Source of the DNA: an uncultured Lentisphaeria bacterium
GTDB lineage: Bacteria > Verrucomicrobiota > Lentisphaeria > Victivallales > Victivallaceae
Assembly (NCBI GenBank): GCA_903831825.1
Contig: CAIKZE010000179.1
Span: 1 to 37,170, forward strand
Length of the DNA: 37,170 nucleotides
Direction: 5' to 3'
The notes beneath the pieces were generated by a model that saw nothing but the letters and a program-made list of their open reading frames with translations, was not told the origin of the DNA and searched no databases. This document shows positions 17,797-25,987 of the stretch, piece after piece. Each line of letters opens with the position of its first letter. The stretch's first letter is position 1. Made by a program: the position numbers and the translations under genes.

Positions 17797-17871
17797 ATGG
17801 GATGGCGGTGATTTGCAATCATTGAATGATGAGATATTTTATTTCTTCAATGAAGAGAAAATTAACTGTTA
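17797..17871 (+). repeat. Direct repeat of ~75 bp, copy 1
   Basis: Bases 17802-17836 match 23411-23445 exactly (35 bases), and the similarity continues downstream to about 75 bases with one gap. It contains a small palindrome ATCATT-g-AATGAT. The two copies bracket the glgP-ATPase segment and lie upstream of plus-strand genes, so they are either an insertion scar or a shared leader/regulatory element. Confidence 0.8.
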
Positions 17872-18060
17872 TCCACTCAACCATTTTTAAGAACATGGTC
17901 AGCACCTTGGCTCCTCAACGCGGATAAATTGGCGGGCCACCGGTTCGAGTTGGCGGAAATCATGGAGGCGTGCGACGCCTCCGGGAACGCGGCAAAGAAA
18001 CATGCGTTAAAGAGGGTTGTCAGGAATACGGGCGCAGGCGTAGGAGATAAGGATAGATAA
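17866..18060 (+). pseudogene. C-terminal remnant of an unknown gene coupled to glgP
   Basis: The open frame of 64 codons has no upstream start. Its first in-frame ATG is at 17962. The codons are strongly GC-biased at third positions, as in a real gene, and the peptide includes HRFELAEIMEACDASGN and a basic C-terminus. Its TAA stop overlaps the glgP ATG (TAATG, 18058-18062), the usual mark of translational coupling. The simplest reading is the tail of a gene that once preceded glgP, cut off at the direct repeat. I do not recognise the family. Expression from 17962 as a 32-residue peptide cannot be excluded. Confidence 0.5.
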
Positions 18061-20591
18061 TGACCAAAGAAACTCCCAACAGCAAACCGGCCGGCAGTCA
18101 TTTACCTGCCGACATCGAAGGATTCGATTCCTTGATGGAGCTTGCCCTGAATATGCGTTCATCGTGGAATCATGCCACTGACGAAGTGTGGCAGAAAATT
18201 GATCCCGCGTTGTGGAAACTCACACATGCCCCCTGGGTTGTCCTGCGGACAGCCTCGCGAGACCGGATCAAGCGCGTGCTGGCCGATCCCGTTTTTCGCA
18301 AGAATGTTGATAACCTGGTGAAGATCATCCGGCAGGCGTTGAAGTCACCCGCGTGGTTTCAACAACATCATTCACAGTCTCCCTTGAAATGTGTCGCGTA
18401 TTTCTGCATGGAGTTCATGTTGAGCGAAGCGCTCCCGATCTATTCGGGCGGACTCGGCAACGTGGCCGGCGATCAGCTCAAAGCTGCCAGCGATTTAGGC
18501 GTACCAGTGGTCGGAGTGGGACTGCTGTACCGGCAAGGCTATTTTCGCCAGGAGATTGACATGGACGGAGCGCAACAGGCGTTCTATCCGTATAACGATC
18601 CGGAACAGTTGCCGATCAAGCCGTTAAGCCAAGCGAACGGTGAGCCGTTGCGGTTGGAAATCGCCTTCCCCGGTTACTCGATCTGGCTGCGCGCCTGGCA
18701 GGTCCAGGTTGGCAGAGTGAATCTTTACCTGCTGGATAGCAATGATACGGCAAATTTACCCGCTCATCGAGAAATTACCAGCGAGTTGTACGGCGGCGGG
18801 CCTGAGTTGCGTCTCAAGCAGGAAATTATCCTGGGAATTGGCGGCTGCCGGTTGCTCAGCGCTCTGGGCATCATGCCGGAAGTCTGTCATCTGAACGAAG
18901 GGCATGCGGCTTTCGCTGTTTTAGAACGCGCCCGAAGTTTCATGCGGCAAAACGAGCAGCCTTTTGATGTGGCGCTGGCAGTCACACGGGCAGGAAATCT
19001 TTTTACCACGCATACTGCGGTGGAGGCCGGGTTTGATCATTTTTTGCCGGCTCTTATTGAACAACACCTTGGCCAATATGCGAAGGAAGAATTGCATATT
19101 TCATGTCAGGATTTGTTGGCGCTGGGCCGCCGGAATCCGAAAGACTCGTCGGAAAACTTCAATATGGCGTATTTGGCAATCCGCGGGAGCGGGGCGGTGA
19201 ATGGCGTGAGTCGCCTGCATGGGAAAGTCAGCCGTCATCTCTTTGAACCTCTCTTCCCGGGCTGGCCGGCGGTAGAAGTGCCGGTCGGACACGTAACCAA
19301 CGGTGTTCACATGTCGAGTTGGGACTCGGAGACCGCCGATAATCTTTGGACGGAGGCCTGTGGAAAAGACCGCTGGCTGGGAACCATGGAAACACTGGAG
19401 CAGAACATTCGCCGCGTCTCCGACGCCAGGCTCTGGCAGTTACGCACCGACGCCGTCAAATCTCTGGTTGAATACAGCCGCGAACAGTTGTCCAAACAAC
19501 TTACTTCCTCCGTAGCATCGCCGGATGCGGCTGAAGCGGCGAAACATCTACTTGATCCTAACGCGCTGACGCTGGGCTTTGCCCGGCGTTTCGCGACCTA
19601 CAAGCGGCCGAATCTGCTGCTGCGCGACCCCGAGCGGCTCCGCCGCCTGCTGACAAATCCGCAGCGTCCGGTACAGCTTATCATGGCCGGGAAAGCCCAT
19701 CCCGCGGACAAGGCCGGGAAGGCCTTGATTCAGGAATGGATACATTTCATCCGGCAACCCGGGATGCGTCCTCATGTGATCTTTCTCAGCGACTACGACA
19801 TTCTGATGGCTGAACATCTGGTGCAGGGGGTGGATGTTTGGATCAACACGCCGCGACGCCCCTGGGAGGCCAGTGGAACGAGCGGCATGAAGATACTCGT
19901 CAATGGCGGACTCAATCTTTCTGTGTTGGATGGCTGGTGGGCGGAAGCATATACCCCGGAAGCGGGCTGGGCATTGGGAGACGGACAGGAACATGACGAC
20001 GACGTTGCCGAGGCCGATGCGCTCTACAACCTGCTTGAAAGGGAAGTCATTCCCGAGTTCTATACCCGCGACGATAAGGGTATTCCCGTCGCATGGGTCA
20101 AACGGATGCGGGAGAGCATGGCACGCTTGACCCCCCGTTTCTCCGTCAACCGCTCGGTGCGCGAATACACAGAACAACATTACCTTCCGGCCGCAACCTC
20201 ATACAGTGAACGCGCTGCCGGTAGAGGCGCAGCCGGCAGGAGCATAGTCAACTGGAAACATACTGTTAAAGACAAGTGGAACTCACTGCGCTTCGGCAAA
20301 GTGAAAGTGGAGACTCGTGACGGACAACATTTATTTGAAGTCCGGGTTTATCTCAATGATCTGGATCCGGGGATGGTGCGTATGGAGCTTTACGCCGACG
20401 GCGTCATGGGCAGCGCTCCCGTACGGCAGGAGATGAAGCAAGCTCAACCGGCCGATGCATCGGGCGCCCGCGTTTACAGCGCGGCTGTGTCCGCGGCCCG
20501 TCCGGCGACAGACTATACGGCGCGAGTGATACCGCATTGCGATGGAGTTGCGATCCCGCTGGAAGAAGCGCGAATCCTGTGGCAGCGATGA
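18060..20591 (+). CDS. glgP: Alpha-glucan (glycogen) phosphorylase, GT35, DUF3417 type
   Basis: This 843-residue PLP enzyme phosphorolyses alpha-1,4-glucans to glucose-1-phosphate. The N-terminal DUF3417 block (SLMELALNMRSSWNHATDEVW and following, residues 20-110) marks the alpha-glucan phosphorylase subgroup rather than classical E. coli GlgP. Visible core motifs are AYFCMEFMLSEALPIYSGGLGN, GVGLLYRQGYFRQ, LNEGHAAFA, GFARRFATYKR and the PLP-lysine motif EASGTSGMK at about 602-610. AAGGA lies 6 bases before the ATG. The stop of an upstream gene remnant overlaps the start. A proton ATPase follows after 85 bp. The segment is flanked by direct repeats, suggesting it arrived as a unit. Confidence 0.93.
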   Translation: MTKETPNSKPAGSHLPADIEGFDSLMELALNMRSSWNHATDEVWQKIDPALWKLTHAPWVVLRTASRDRIKRVLADPVFRKNVDNLVKIIRQALKSPAWFQQHHSQSPLKCVAYFCMEFMLSEALPIYSGGLGNVAGDQLKAASDLGVPVVGVGLLYRQGYFRQEIDMDGAQQAFYPYNDPEQLPIKPLSQANGEPLRLEIAFPGYSIWLRAWQVQVGRVNLYLLDSNDTANLPAHREITSELYGGGPELRLKQEIILGIGGCRLLSALGIMPEVCHLNEGHAAFAVLERARSFMRQNEQPFDVALAVTRAGNLFTTHTAVEAGFDHFLPALIEQHLGQYAKEELHISCQDLLALGRRNPKDSSENFNMAYLAIRGSGAVNGVSRLHGKVSRHLFEPLFPGWPAVEVPVGHVTNGVHMSSWDSETADNLWTEACGKDRWLGTMETLEQNIRRVSDARLWQLRTDAVKSLVEYSREQLSKQLTSSVASPDAAEAAKHLLDPNALTLGFARRFATYKRPNLLLRDPERLRRLLTNPQRPVQLIMAGKAHPADKAGKALIQEWIHFIRQPGMRPHVIFLSDYDILMAEHLVQGVDVWINTPRRPWEASGTSGMKILVNGGLNLSVLDGWWAEAYTPEAGWALGDGQEHDDDVAEADALYNLLEREVIPEFYTRDDKGIPVAWVKRMRESMARLTPRFSVNRSVREYTEQHYLPAATSYSERAAGRGAAGRSIVNWKHTVKDKWNSLRFGKVKVETRDGQHLFEVRVYLNDLDPGMVRMELYADGVMGSAPVRQEMKQAQPADASGARVYSAAVSAARPATDYTARVIPHCDGVAIPLEEARILWQR

Positions 20592-20676
20592 CTAAATCAT
20601 AAACAGGAGCGGATGATTGCGAATACGGTCTGCCGAGTTATTAGTTTAGATGGAAGAAAATGAAAGGATATTCACT

Positions 20677-23295
20677 ATGAATGAACACGAACCAGCAACC
20701 GGAAATAAAGCCGGGTCGAAGCCGGGGCCCAAGCCCGAGTCTAAGGACGATTTGAAATCTCTTTCCATGCCGGAATTGCAGACAAAATTAGAGTCGTCGC
20801 CGGACGGACTCAGTCAAGCCGAGGCGCAGAAACGGCTGACTCAATATGGACCTAACGAGATTGCAGAAAAGAAGACCAATCTATTCCTGAAATTACTCAG
20901 CTATTTTTGGGGTCCCATCCCGTGGATGATTGAGATTGCGGTGATTCTGTCGGGGGTAGTCCGACACTGGCCGGATTTTTTCATCATCCTTCTGCTGCTG
21001 GCGGCCAACGCCGCGGTCGGCTTTTGGGAAGAACGCCAGGCGGGCAACGCCATTGAGGCGCTGAAGTCCAAACTGGCAATCAAGGCTCGGGTGAAACGTG
21101 ACGGCAAGTGGGTCAATCCGGCGGCGCGCGAACTGGTGCCGGGCGATGTCATCCGCATGCGCCTGGGCGACATTGTGCCGGCGGATGCGCGGCTGCTGGA
21201 CGGAGACCCGGTGGAGGTGGATCAGTCCGCGCTGACAGGCGAATCTTTGCCCGCCGCGCGCAAACCGGGTGAGGCGGTGTTCTCCGGTTCAATCATTCGT
21301 CAGGGTGAAATCGGCGCATTGGTCTATGCCACGGGTGCGAACACCTATTTCGGCAAGACGGCGCAACTGGTGCAGGATGCGCACACTGTCAGCCATTTTC
21401 AACGAGCAGTGCTGAAGATCGGCAATTACCTGATCATACTGGCGGTAGCTCTGGTGGCGGTGATTATTGCCGTCGCGATCTTCCGCGGCGACCCGATCCT
21501 CACCACATTGCAGTTCGCCCTGGTGCTGACCGTGGCCGCGATTCCCGTGGCAATGCCGACGGTACTGTCGGTGACGATGGCGGTCGGTGCGCGCCTCCTC
21601 GCCAGAAAAAAAACGATTGTGAGCAAGCTGGTGGCTATCGAGGAATTGGCGGGAGTGGACATGCTGTGCGCGGACAAGACTGGCACCCTGACCCAGAACA
21701 AGCTGACGCTGGGCGATCCGTTCAGCGTGGACAATGTTCCCCCCGAGCAAGTCATTCTCAACGCCGCGCTGGCGTCGCGCGCGGACAATAACGATACCAT
21801 TGATTTGGCCGTTTTGGGCGGACTGAAGGACAAGGAAGCTTTGAAGGTTTATGAGGTGGTTCATTTCCAGCCGTTCGACTCGGTGCATAAACGTACCGAG
21901 GCTACCGTCAAGGGCAAGGACGGAAGAGAGTTCAAGGTGACGAAGGGTGCGCCGCAAGTAATTCTGGCATTGTCGGCCAACGCCGGACAGGTGAAGCCCG
22001 CTGTCGAGAAGGCGGTCAACGAATTCGCGGCGCGCGGCTTTCGTTCGTTGGGTGTGGCACGTGCCGAGGGCGAAGGGCAATGGCAGTTTGTTGGCGTATT
22101 ACCCTTGTTCGATCCGCCGCGGGAGGATGCCAAGGCCACCATTGCAACCGCGCTGGCAATGGGCGTAAAGGTCAAGATGGTTACAGGCGATGCACTCGCC
22201 ATTGCCCAGGAAACCGCCAAAAAGTTAGATATGGGCACAAACATTCTCGATGCCTCCGGCTTGGGCGATTCAAAGAAGCAAGAGACCACAGAGATGACCG
22301 AGTCAATTGAGAAGGCTGACGGCTTCGCCCAGGTGTTCCCTGAACACAAGTTTCACATTGTGGATGTCCTGCAAAAACGCGGTCACATGGTCGGCATGAC
22401 AGGCGACGGGGTGAATGATGCCCCCGCGCTGAAAAAAGCCGATTGCGGCATCGCCGTTTCGGACGCGACCGACGCGGCGCGCGCGGCAGCATCCATCGTG
22501 TTGACAATGCCCGGCCTGTCGGTGATTATTGACGCAATCAAGGAGAGCCGCCGCATTTTTCAGCGGATGAACAGCTACGCGATCTACCGCATTGCGGAGA
22601 CGCTGCGCGTGTTGTTGTTCATGACGCTGGCGATCCTGATCTTTAACTTTTATCCATTGACGGCGGTAATGATTGTGATGCTGGCGTTGCTCAATGACGG
22701 CGCGATCCTGTCCATTGCGTATGACAACGTTCATTACAAGGATCAGCCCGAAGCCTGGAACATGCGCATGGTGCTGGGGATAGCCACGGCGCTGGGCGTC
22801 ATCGGGGTTGTCGCCTCCTTCGGCTTGTTTTATCTCGGGGAGCGAGTTTTTCATCTCGAACGCGCGTACATTCAAACGCTGATGTATTTGAAGCTGTCCG
22901 TGGGGGGACATCTGACGATTTTCCTGACGCGCACACGCGGTCCGTTCTGGTCCATCCGTCCGGCAAATATCCTGTGGCTGGCGGTGCTCGGCACGCAAAT
23001 CGCGGCCACCCTGATCGCGGTTTACGGGTTGTTTATGACGCCTTTGGGGTGGGGTTGGGCCGGTTTCGTGTGGGGCTATGCGTTGTTGTGGTTCCTAGTG
23101 AATGACCGCATAAAACTACTCGCGTATCGGATTTTCGATCCAGTCAAAACTAATATGCCATCCTCCGATCTGACGCAGCAGATCGCCACCCGTGCCTATG
23201 AACTATACGAACAGCGAGGCGGCCGCGATGGACAAGCAAGTCAAGACTGGCTTGAGGCTGAACATGAGATTCGAAAAGACAAGTCCTCAAAATGA
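20677..23295 (+). CDS. P3A-type plasma-membrane proton-efflux ATPase
   Basis: This 872-residue P-type ATPase closely follows the bacterial/archaeal relatives of plant and fungal H+-ATPases. Visible motifs are SALTGESLPA (actuator), AIPVAMPTVL in the fourth membrane helix, the phosphorylated DKTGTLT at about residue 333, KGAPQ in the nucleotide-binding domain, TGDALAIA, and GDGVNDAPALKKADCG. The lack of metal-binding CPC or HMA domains argues against heavy-metal transport. I chose the ATG at 20677 because AAAGGA lies 8 bases before it; the ATG at 20650 has no ribosome site. The role is proton export and membrane-potential maintenance, possibly linked to stress. It lies downstream of glgP in the same orientation. 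Confidence 0.9.
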   Translation: MNEHEPATGNKAGSKPGPKPESKDDLKSLSMPELQTKLESSPDGLSQAEAQKRLTQYGPNEIAEKKTNLFLKLLSYFWGPIPWMIEIAVILSGVVRHWPDFFIILLLLAANAAVGFWEERQAGNAIEALKSKLAIKARVKRDGKWVNPAARELVPGDVIRMRLGDIVPADARLLDGDPVEVDQSALTGESLPAARKPGEAVFSGSIIRQGEIGALVYATGANTYFGKTAQLVQDAHTVSHFQRAVLKIGNYLIILAVALVAVIIAVAIFRGDPILTTLQFALVLTVAAIPVAMPTVLSVTMAVGARLLARKKTIVSKLVAIEELAGVDMLCADKTGTLTQNKLTLGDPFSVDNVPPEQVILNAALASRADNNDTIDLAVLGGLKDKEALKVYEVVHFQPFDSVHKRTEATVKGKDGREFKVTKGAPQVILALSANAGQVKPAVEKAVNEFAARGFRSLGVARAEGEGQWQFVGVLPLFDPPREDAKATIATALAMGVKVKMVTGDALAIAQETAKKLDMGTNILDASGLGDSKKQETTEMTESIEKADGFAQVFPEHKFHIVDVLQKRGHMVGMTGDGVNDAPALKKADCGIAVSDATDAARAAASIVLTMPGLSVIIDAIKESRRIFQRMNSYAIYRIAETLRVLLFMTLAILIFNFYPLTAVMIVMLALLNDGAILSIAYDNVHYKDQPEAWNMRMVLGIATALGVIGVVASFGLFYLGERVFHLERAYIQTLMYLKLSVGGHLTIFLTRTRGPFWSIRPANILWLAVLGTQIAATLIAVYGLFMTPLGWGWAGFVWGYALLWFLVNDRIKLLAYRIFDPVKTNMPSSDLTQQIATRAYELYEQRGGRDGQASQDWLEAEHEIRKDKSSK

Positions 23296-23405
23296 ATCGA
23301 AGCCTTGACCAATATTATGCGGACCATCTTCCCGCTCACCGGAAAAGGACCATCACCATTACTACCTTATTTTTAAAGACGTTTTTATTGCTTTAAGCTG
23401 ATCCT

Positions 23406-23480
23406 ATGGAATGGCGGTGATTTGCAATCATTGAATGATGAGATACTTTATATCTCCAAATATAGGGGAAATTAACTATA
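23406..23480 (+). repeat. Direct repeat of ~75 bp, copy 2
   Basis: This is the partner of 17797-17871. Here it forms the 5' leader of the SPFH gene, ending about 30 bases before its ribosome site. Confidence 0.8.
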
Positions 23481-23509
23481 ATGCTTTTAGCATCAAAAAA
23501 GGAGACGGT

Positions 23510-24394
23510 ATGGCTGTTTTAGAAATTTTCGCAATTCTGGCAATTATCGCGGTAGGGATCTTTTTTTTATCGGGTATTCGAATAGTCCAGCCCACTTATC
23601 GGGGCGTAATCGAAAGACTCGGTAAATATAACCGTTTTCTCTCAGTTGGCTTCAATTGGATTGTCCCGGTTATTGAGCGCTCAAAATATCGGAACATCAC
23701 AGAGCGGATGACGAATATTGCCTCGCAGGAAATAATCACCAAAGATAATCTTAATGCCAAGGTGGAACTGGTGGTATATCATAAAGTAAAAAGTGATGAA
23801 GACAGTGTAAAAAAGTCTTATTATGAAGTGGAAGATTACAAAACACAGATAATAATGCTCGCCCAGACTACCGCAAGAAATGTCATCGGCAATATGAAGT
23901 TTACGGAAGTCAACAGCCAGCGGGCCATGCTGAATAAACTGCTTGCGGAAACGATCGACAAAGAAATAGAAAACTGGGGACTGAAAGTAGTAAGGGTGGA
24001 ATTGAAAGACATCACTCCGCCGCAGGCGGTTCAGGAAACCATGAATAATATCATTCAAGCTCAGAATGCCAAAGACGCGGCGATAGATTTCGCCACGGCG
24101 GTAGAAACCAAAGCGGACGGAGCCCGGCGCGCGGCCATTAAGGAAGCCGATGGCATAAAACAGGCGAATATCTTGAAAGCCGAAGGCGAGGCGCAAGCCA
24201 TACAATTAGTAAATGAAGCCGCGGAAAAGTATTTTATCGGCAACGCCCAGAAGCTTCGCCAGATCGAGATGGTGGAAAAATCACTGAAGGATAACGCTAA
24301 AATAGTTATCACCAAAGACGGAATTAATCCCAATATCCTGATTGGCGATTTGCCCATAGGAAGCAAACCGGAGAAAGTTGTGCTCAGCCACTAG
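23510..24394 (+). CDS. SPFH/Band 7 (stomatin/slipin-like) membrane protein
   Basis: This 294-residue protein has an N-terminal membrane helix (AVLEIFAILAIIAVGIFFLSG) followed by a Band 7 domain (IVQPTYRGVIERLGKY..., NITERMTNIASQEIITKDNLNAKVE, QTTARNVIGNMKFTEVNSQR). A charged helical region follows (about 180-250; VETKADGARRAAIKEADGIK, AEGEAQAIQL). Such proteins form large membrane-bound cages and partner with proteases or NfeD; no such partner lies adjacent. I chose 23510 because AAAAAAGGAG ends 5 bases before it; the ATG at 23435 has no ribosome site. The leader repeats the sequence upstream of the glgP segment. Confidence 0.9.
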   Translation: MAVLEIFAILAIIAVGIFFLSGIRIVQPTYRGVIERLGKYNRFLSVGFNWIVPVIERSKYRNITERMTNIASQEIITKDNLNAKVELVVYHKVKSDEDSVKKSYYEVEDYKTQIIMLAQTTARNVIGNMKFTEVNSQRAMLNKLLAETIDKEIENWGLKVVRVELKDITPPQAVQETMNNIIQAQNAKDAAIDFATAVETKADGARRAAIKEADGIKQANILKAEGEAQAIQLVNEAAEKYFIGNAQKLRQIEMVEKSLKDNAKIVITKDGINPNILIGDLPIGSKPEKVVLSH

Positions 24395-24575
24395 CAAAAC
24401 ATGGGGCAAACGCCGCTCAACTGCAAGAGCATTGCCCCTGGCTCCCGTGTAGGCTCGATACATTTTATAAGGATGGACTTTAGTCCGTCCAACCGCAAAT
24501 CCCATCCATTGAGAGCCATAGGCTCGGAACATATGCGCCGTTCCTATGGAACTCGAACTTTTGGTGGTTCCCCAA

Positions 24576-24599
24576 CAACGGACTGAAGTCCGTTGCTAC
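24576..24599 (-). repeat. REP-like hairpin with GTAG foot (1)
   Basis: Stem CAACGGACT / AGTCCGTTG (24576-24584 and 24587-24595) is followed by CTAC sharing its terminal bases (24596-24599). On the minus strand this reads GTAG then hairpin, the layout of REP elements recognised by RAYT-type transposases. Confidence 0.6.
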
Positions 24600-24609
24600 A
24601 ACATGAACC

Positions 24610-24625
24610 GCTCCGCCGGAGCTAC
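24610..24625 (-). repeat. REP-like hairpin with GTAG foot (2)
   Basis: Stem GCTCC / GGAGC with CTAC at its 3' edge (24622-24625); the stem sequence is unrelated to copy 1, but the foot and trailing ACAA are kept. Confidence 0.5.
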
Positions 24626-24788
24626 AAAGTCACAGGCTCAATAGCTTCGTTGCAAAAAATCTTTTGAAACATGCCCAAATAAATCCATGTTTTAATGATT
24701 TAAGTTTCTATTGCCAAATGCTTTGCACATCTTTTTATTGACAAAATCACTATATATGTAGGAACAATTAGTGAATGGTGAATGGTGA

Positions 24789-24932
24789 ATGGTTAAAAAC
24801 CCGGAACGGGTGAAATGATTATAGCATTTAAAGCATTATATATGGTTAAAAACCCGGAACGGGTGAAATGATTATAGCATTTAAAGCATTTATATGGTTA
24901 AAAACCCGGAACGGGTGAAATGAGTATAGAAA
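24789..24932 (+). repeat. Tandem repeat, ~53 bp x 2.7
   Basis: Copies begin at 24789, 24842 and 24894 and are nearly identical. Each has the small hairpin CCCG-gaa-CGGG and an ATG-to-TGA stretch of ten codons reading MVKNPERVK. The last copy diverges after ATGAGTATAG. It is preceded by (GTGAATG) triplets at about 24772-24790. No ribosome site precedes the mini-frames, so translation is doubtful. Confidence 0.85.
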
Positions 24933-24985
24933 CATGGAAAAAGATTTATCACAGGAGCATCCCGCAGACACGGGATGGTTTTGTT

Positions 24986-25008
24986 GTAGTGCCGTCCGTC
25001 TCGGACGG
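24986..25008 (+). repeat. REP-like hairpin with GTAG foot (3)
   Basis: GTAG (24986-24989), TG, then stem CCGTCCG-tct-CGGACGG (24992-25008). It is directly preceded by another hairpin, CATCCCG/CGGGATG with a GGAG foot, at about 24954-24976. The same stem, inverted, occurs at 36794-36816 and 36923-36945. Confidence 0.65.
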
Positions 25009-25055
25009 GGTTGAGTAAAGTGTCCAAAACGTTGTTTGAAAATCTTATGAAACGC

Positions 25056-25735
25056 ATTATGCTCGACAGCTCTCTAACGACTCTGGAATACCGGCAGCCG
25101 ATGGGAAGACTGGGAAGACTGGGAATGATATGATTTATGCTCAGTGACTATCCAAAGTCTCGGAGTGGGTCGTGAAAACTGGAAAGCATTATGCTCAATG
25201 GGTCTCTAAAATCTCGGAAATGTTGGAGAAACTAAATGTATGCCAGTTTTGCCAAAACTGGCAAAGAGAGGCGTTTTTGGCAAAAACGCCATACAACGGT
25301 TATGCTGAAGCAGTCTCCAGAGTCTCGGAAATCTTGAAAGACGATGAGTCCTATGGGTCCTATGAGGCCTATGGGCAGAAGACGAAGAAAAATGACAATA
25401 CCTCTGCTCAAGAGCACTCCAGAGTCTCGGAGTCGGGCGGTTGCCCGGCTGGTTATGCTGGTCGCATTGGCGAAACAGCCTCTGCTCAAAGGCTCTCCAG
25501 GTGCTCGGGAATCTTGAAAGACAATGGGGCCTATGTGACCTATGGGGCCTATGGGTGGAAGACTGTGAAAAACGACAATGCGCCTGCTCAACGAGACTCC
25601 AAAGTCTCGGAGTTGCCGGAAGACGATGGGAAGACTGGGAGGACTGAGAATACTGGGACGGGCGGTTGCCCGGCCTGTTCTGCTGGCGCAGGGCAAAACA
25701 GTTATGTTCAAGAGTTCTCCAGAGTCTCGAAGTCC
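25056..25735 (+). repeat. Array of ~35-nt core elements
   Basis: Eight degenerate copies of GCTCAA-n5-CTCCARAGTCTCGGA occur near 25058, 25138, 25190, 25302, 25404, 25482, 25586 and 25706. They are separated by spacers of two alternating types. One spacer is rich in CCTATGGG 9-mers (25348-25376, 25528-25556). The other contains the hairpin CGGGC-ggtt-GCCCG (25434-25448, 25659-25673). The block from about 25320 to 25500 is thus repeated, diverged, at about 25505 to 25730. Reverse-oriented copies of the core appear at 205-255, 318-356 and 36320-36990. Confidence 0.75.
25238..25294. repeat. BIME-like double hairpin, copy 3 (inverted)
   Basis: GTAT, hairpin GCCAGTTTTG/CAAAACTGGC, spacer, hairpin GGCGTTTTTG/CAAAAACGCC, ATAC. 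This is the reverse complement arrangement of the units at 25-80 and 143-199, 25 kb away, with both palindromes intact. Confidence 0.75.
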
Positions 25736-25740
25736 GCAAC

Positions 25741-25812
25741 TTCCCAGTCTTCCCAGTCTTCCCAGTCTTCCCAGTCTTCCCAGTCTTCCCAGTCTTCCCA
25801 GTCTTCCCAGTC
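25741..25812. repeat. Perfect 9-bp tandem array (TTCCCAGTC x 8)
   Basis: There are eight uninterrupted identical units. Shorter reverse-strand relatives (GGGAAGACT repeats) occur at about 25101-25124 and 25627-25641. A perfect array of this length is expected to be length-variable between close strains. Confidence 0.95.
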
Positions 25813-25987
25813 TTCCGCCAATGCGTCAGCGGTTCCCGATATTTCCGGCAACGGATTTGGACAAACTGGATTTTGCGGATTGAAATTCTATGTTTTTCAT
25901 GCTAGATTTATATTTCACAGTAATTAGCAGCAGGGTTTAAAAGATTTTAAACGGTACTGAAAACTGTAACTTGGGATGGGGAATATT

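Larger units (their letters stand above)
24395..25987. other. Gene-free repeat mosaic
   Basis: There are 1.6 kb without a credible gene. From left to right: GTAG-foot hairpins (24576-25008), a 53-bp tandem triplet (24789-24932), about eight copies of the dispersed core element (25056-25735) with a double hairpin at 25238-25294, and a 9-bp tandem array (25741-25812). The segment 25016-25060 (TTTTGGACA-type string, AACGTTGTTTGAAAAT) is the reverse complement of strings around 36481-36519, so the mosaic is largely an inverted relative of 36055-37170. Open frames occur on both strands throughout, as expected of repeats with three-fold periods. Confidence 0.75.

Noticed and set aside
20650-20676. 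Upstream ATG for the proton ATPase.
   Set aside because: No ribosome site before it, whereas AAAGGA is placed correctly for the ATG at 20677.
23435-23509. Upstream ATG-ATG start for the SPFH protein.
   Set aside because: It falls within the duplicated leader, has no ribosome site, and would add a non-conserved 25-residue extension; AAGGAG points to 23510.
24402-24440. Possible terminator after the SPFH gene (GGGGCAA...TTGCCCC).
   Set aside because: The loop is over 20 bases and no T-run follows; more likely part of the repeat mosaic.
24789-25735. Possible CRISPR array (regular repeats with spacers).
   Set aside because: Repeat units are degenerate, spacers are themselves repeated and vary from about 15 to over 80 bases, and no cas gene is present. 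The 53-bp units are head-to-tail with no spacer.
25172-25927. Open frame of 251 codons on the plus strand with a Ser-Gln-Ser repeat.
   Set aside because: It reads straight through repeat elements, a BIME-like hairpin pair and the 9-bp tandem array. Several other frames on both strands are also open over the same bases. No ribosome site or protein-like composition.
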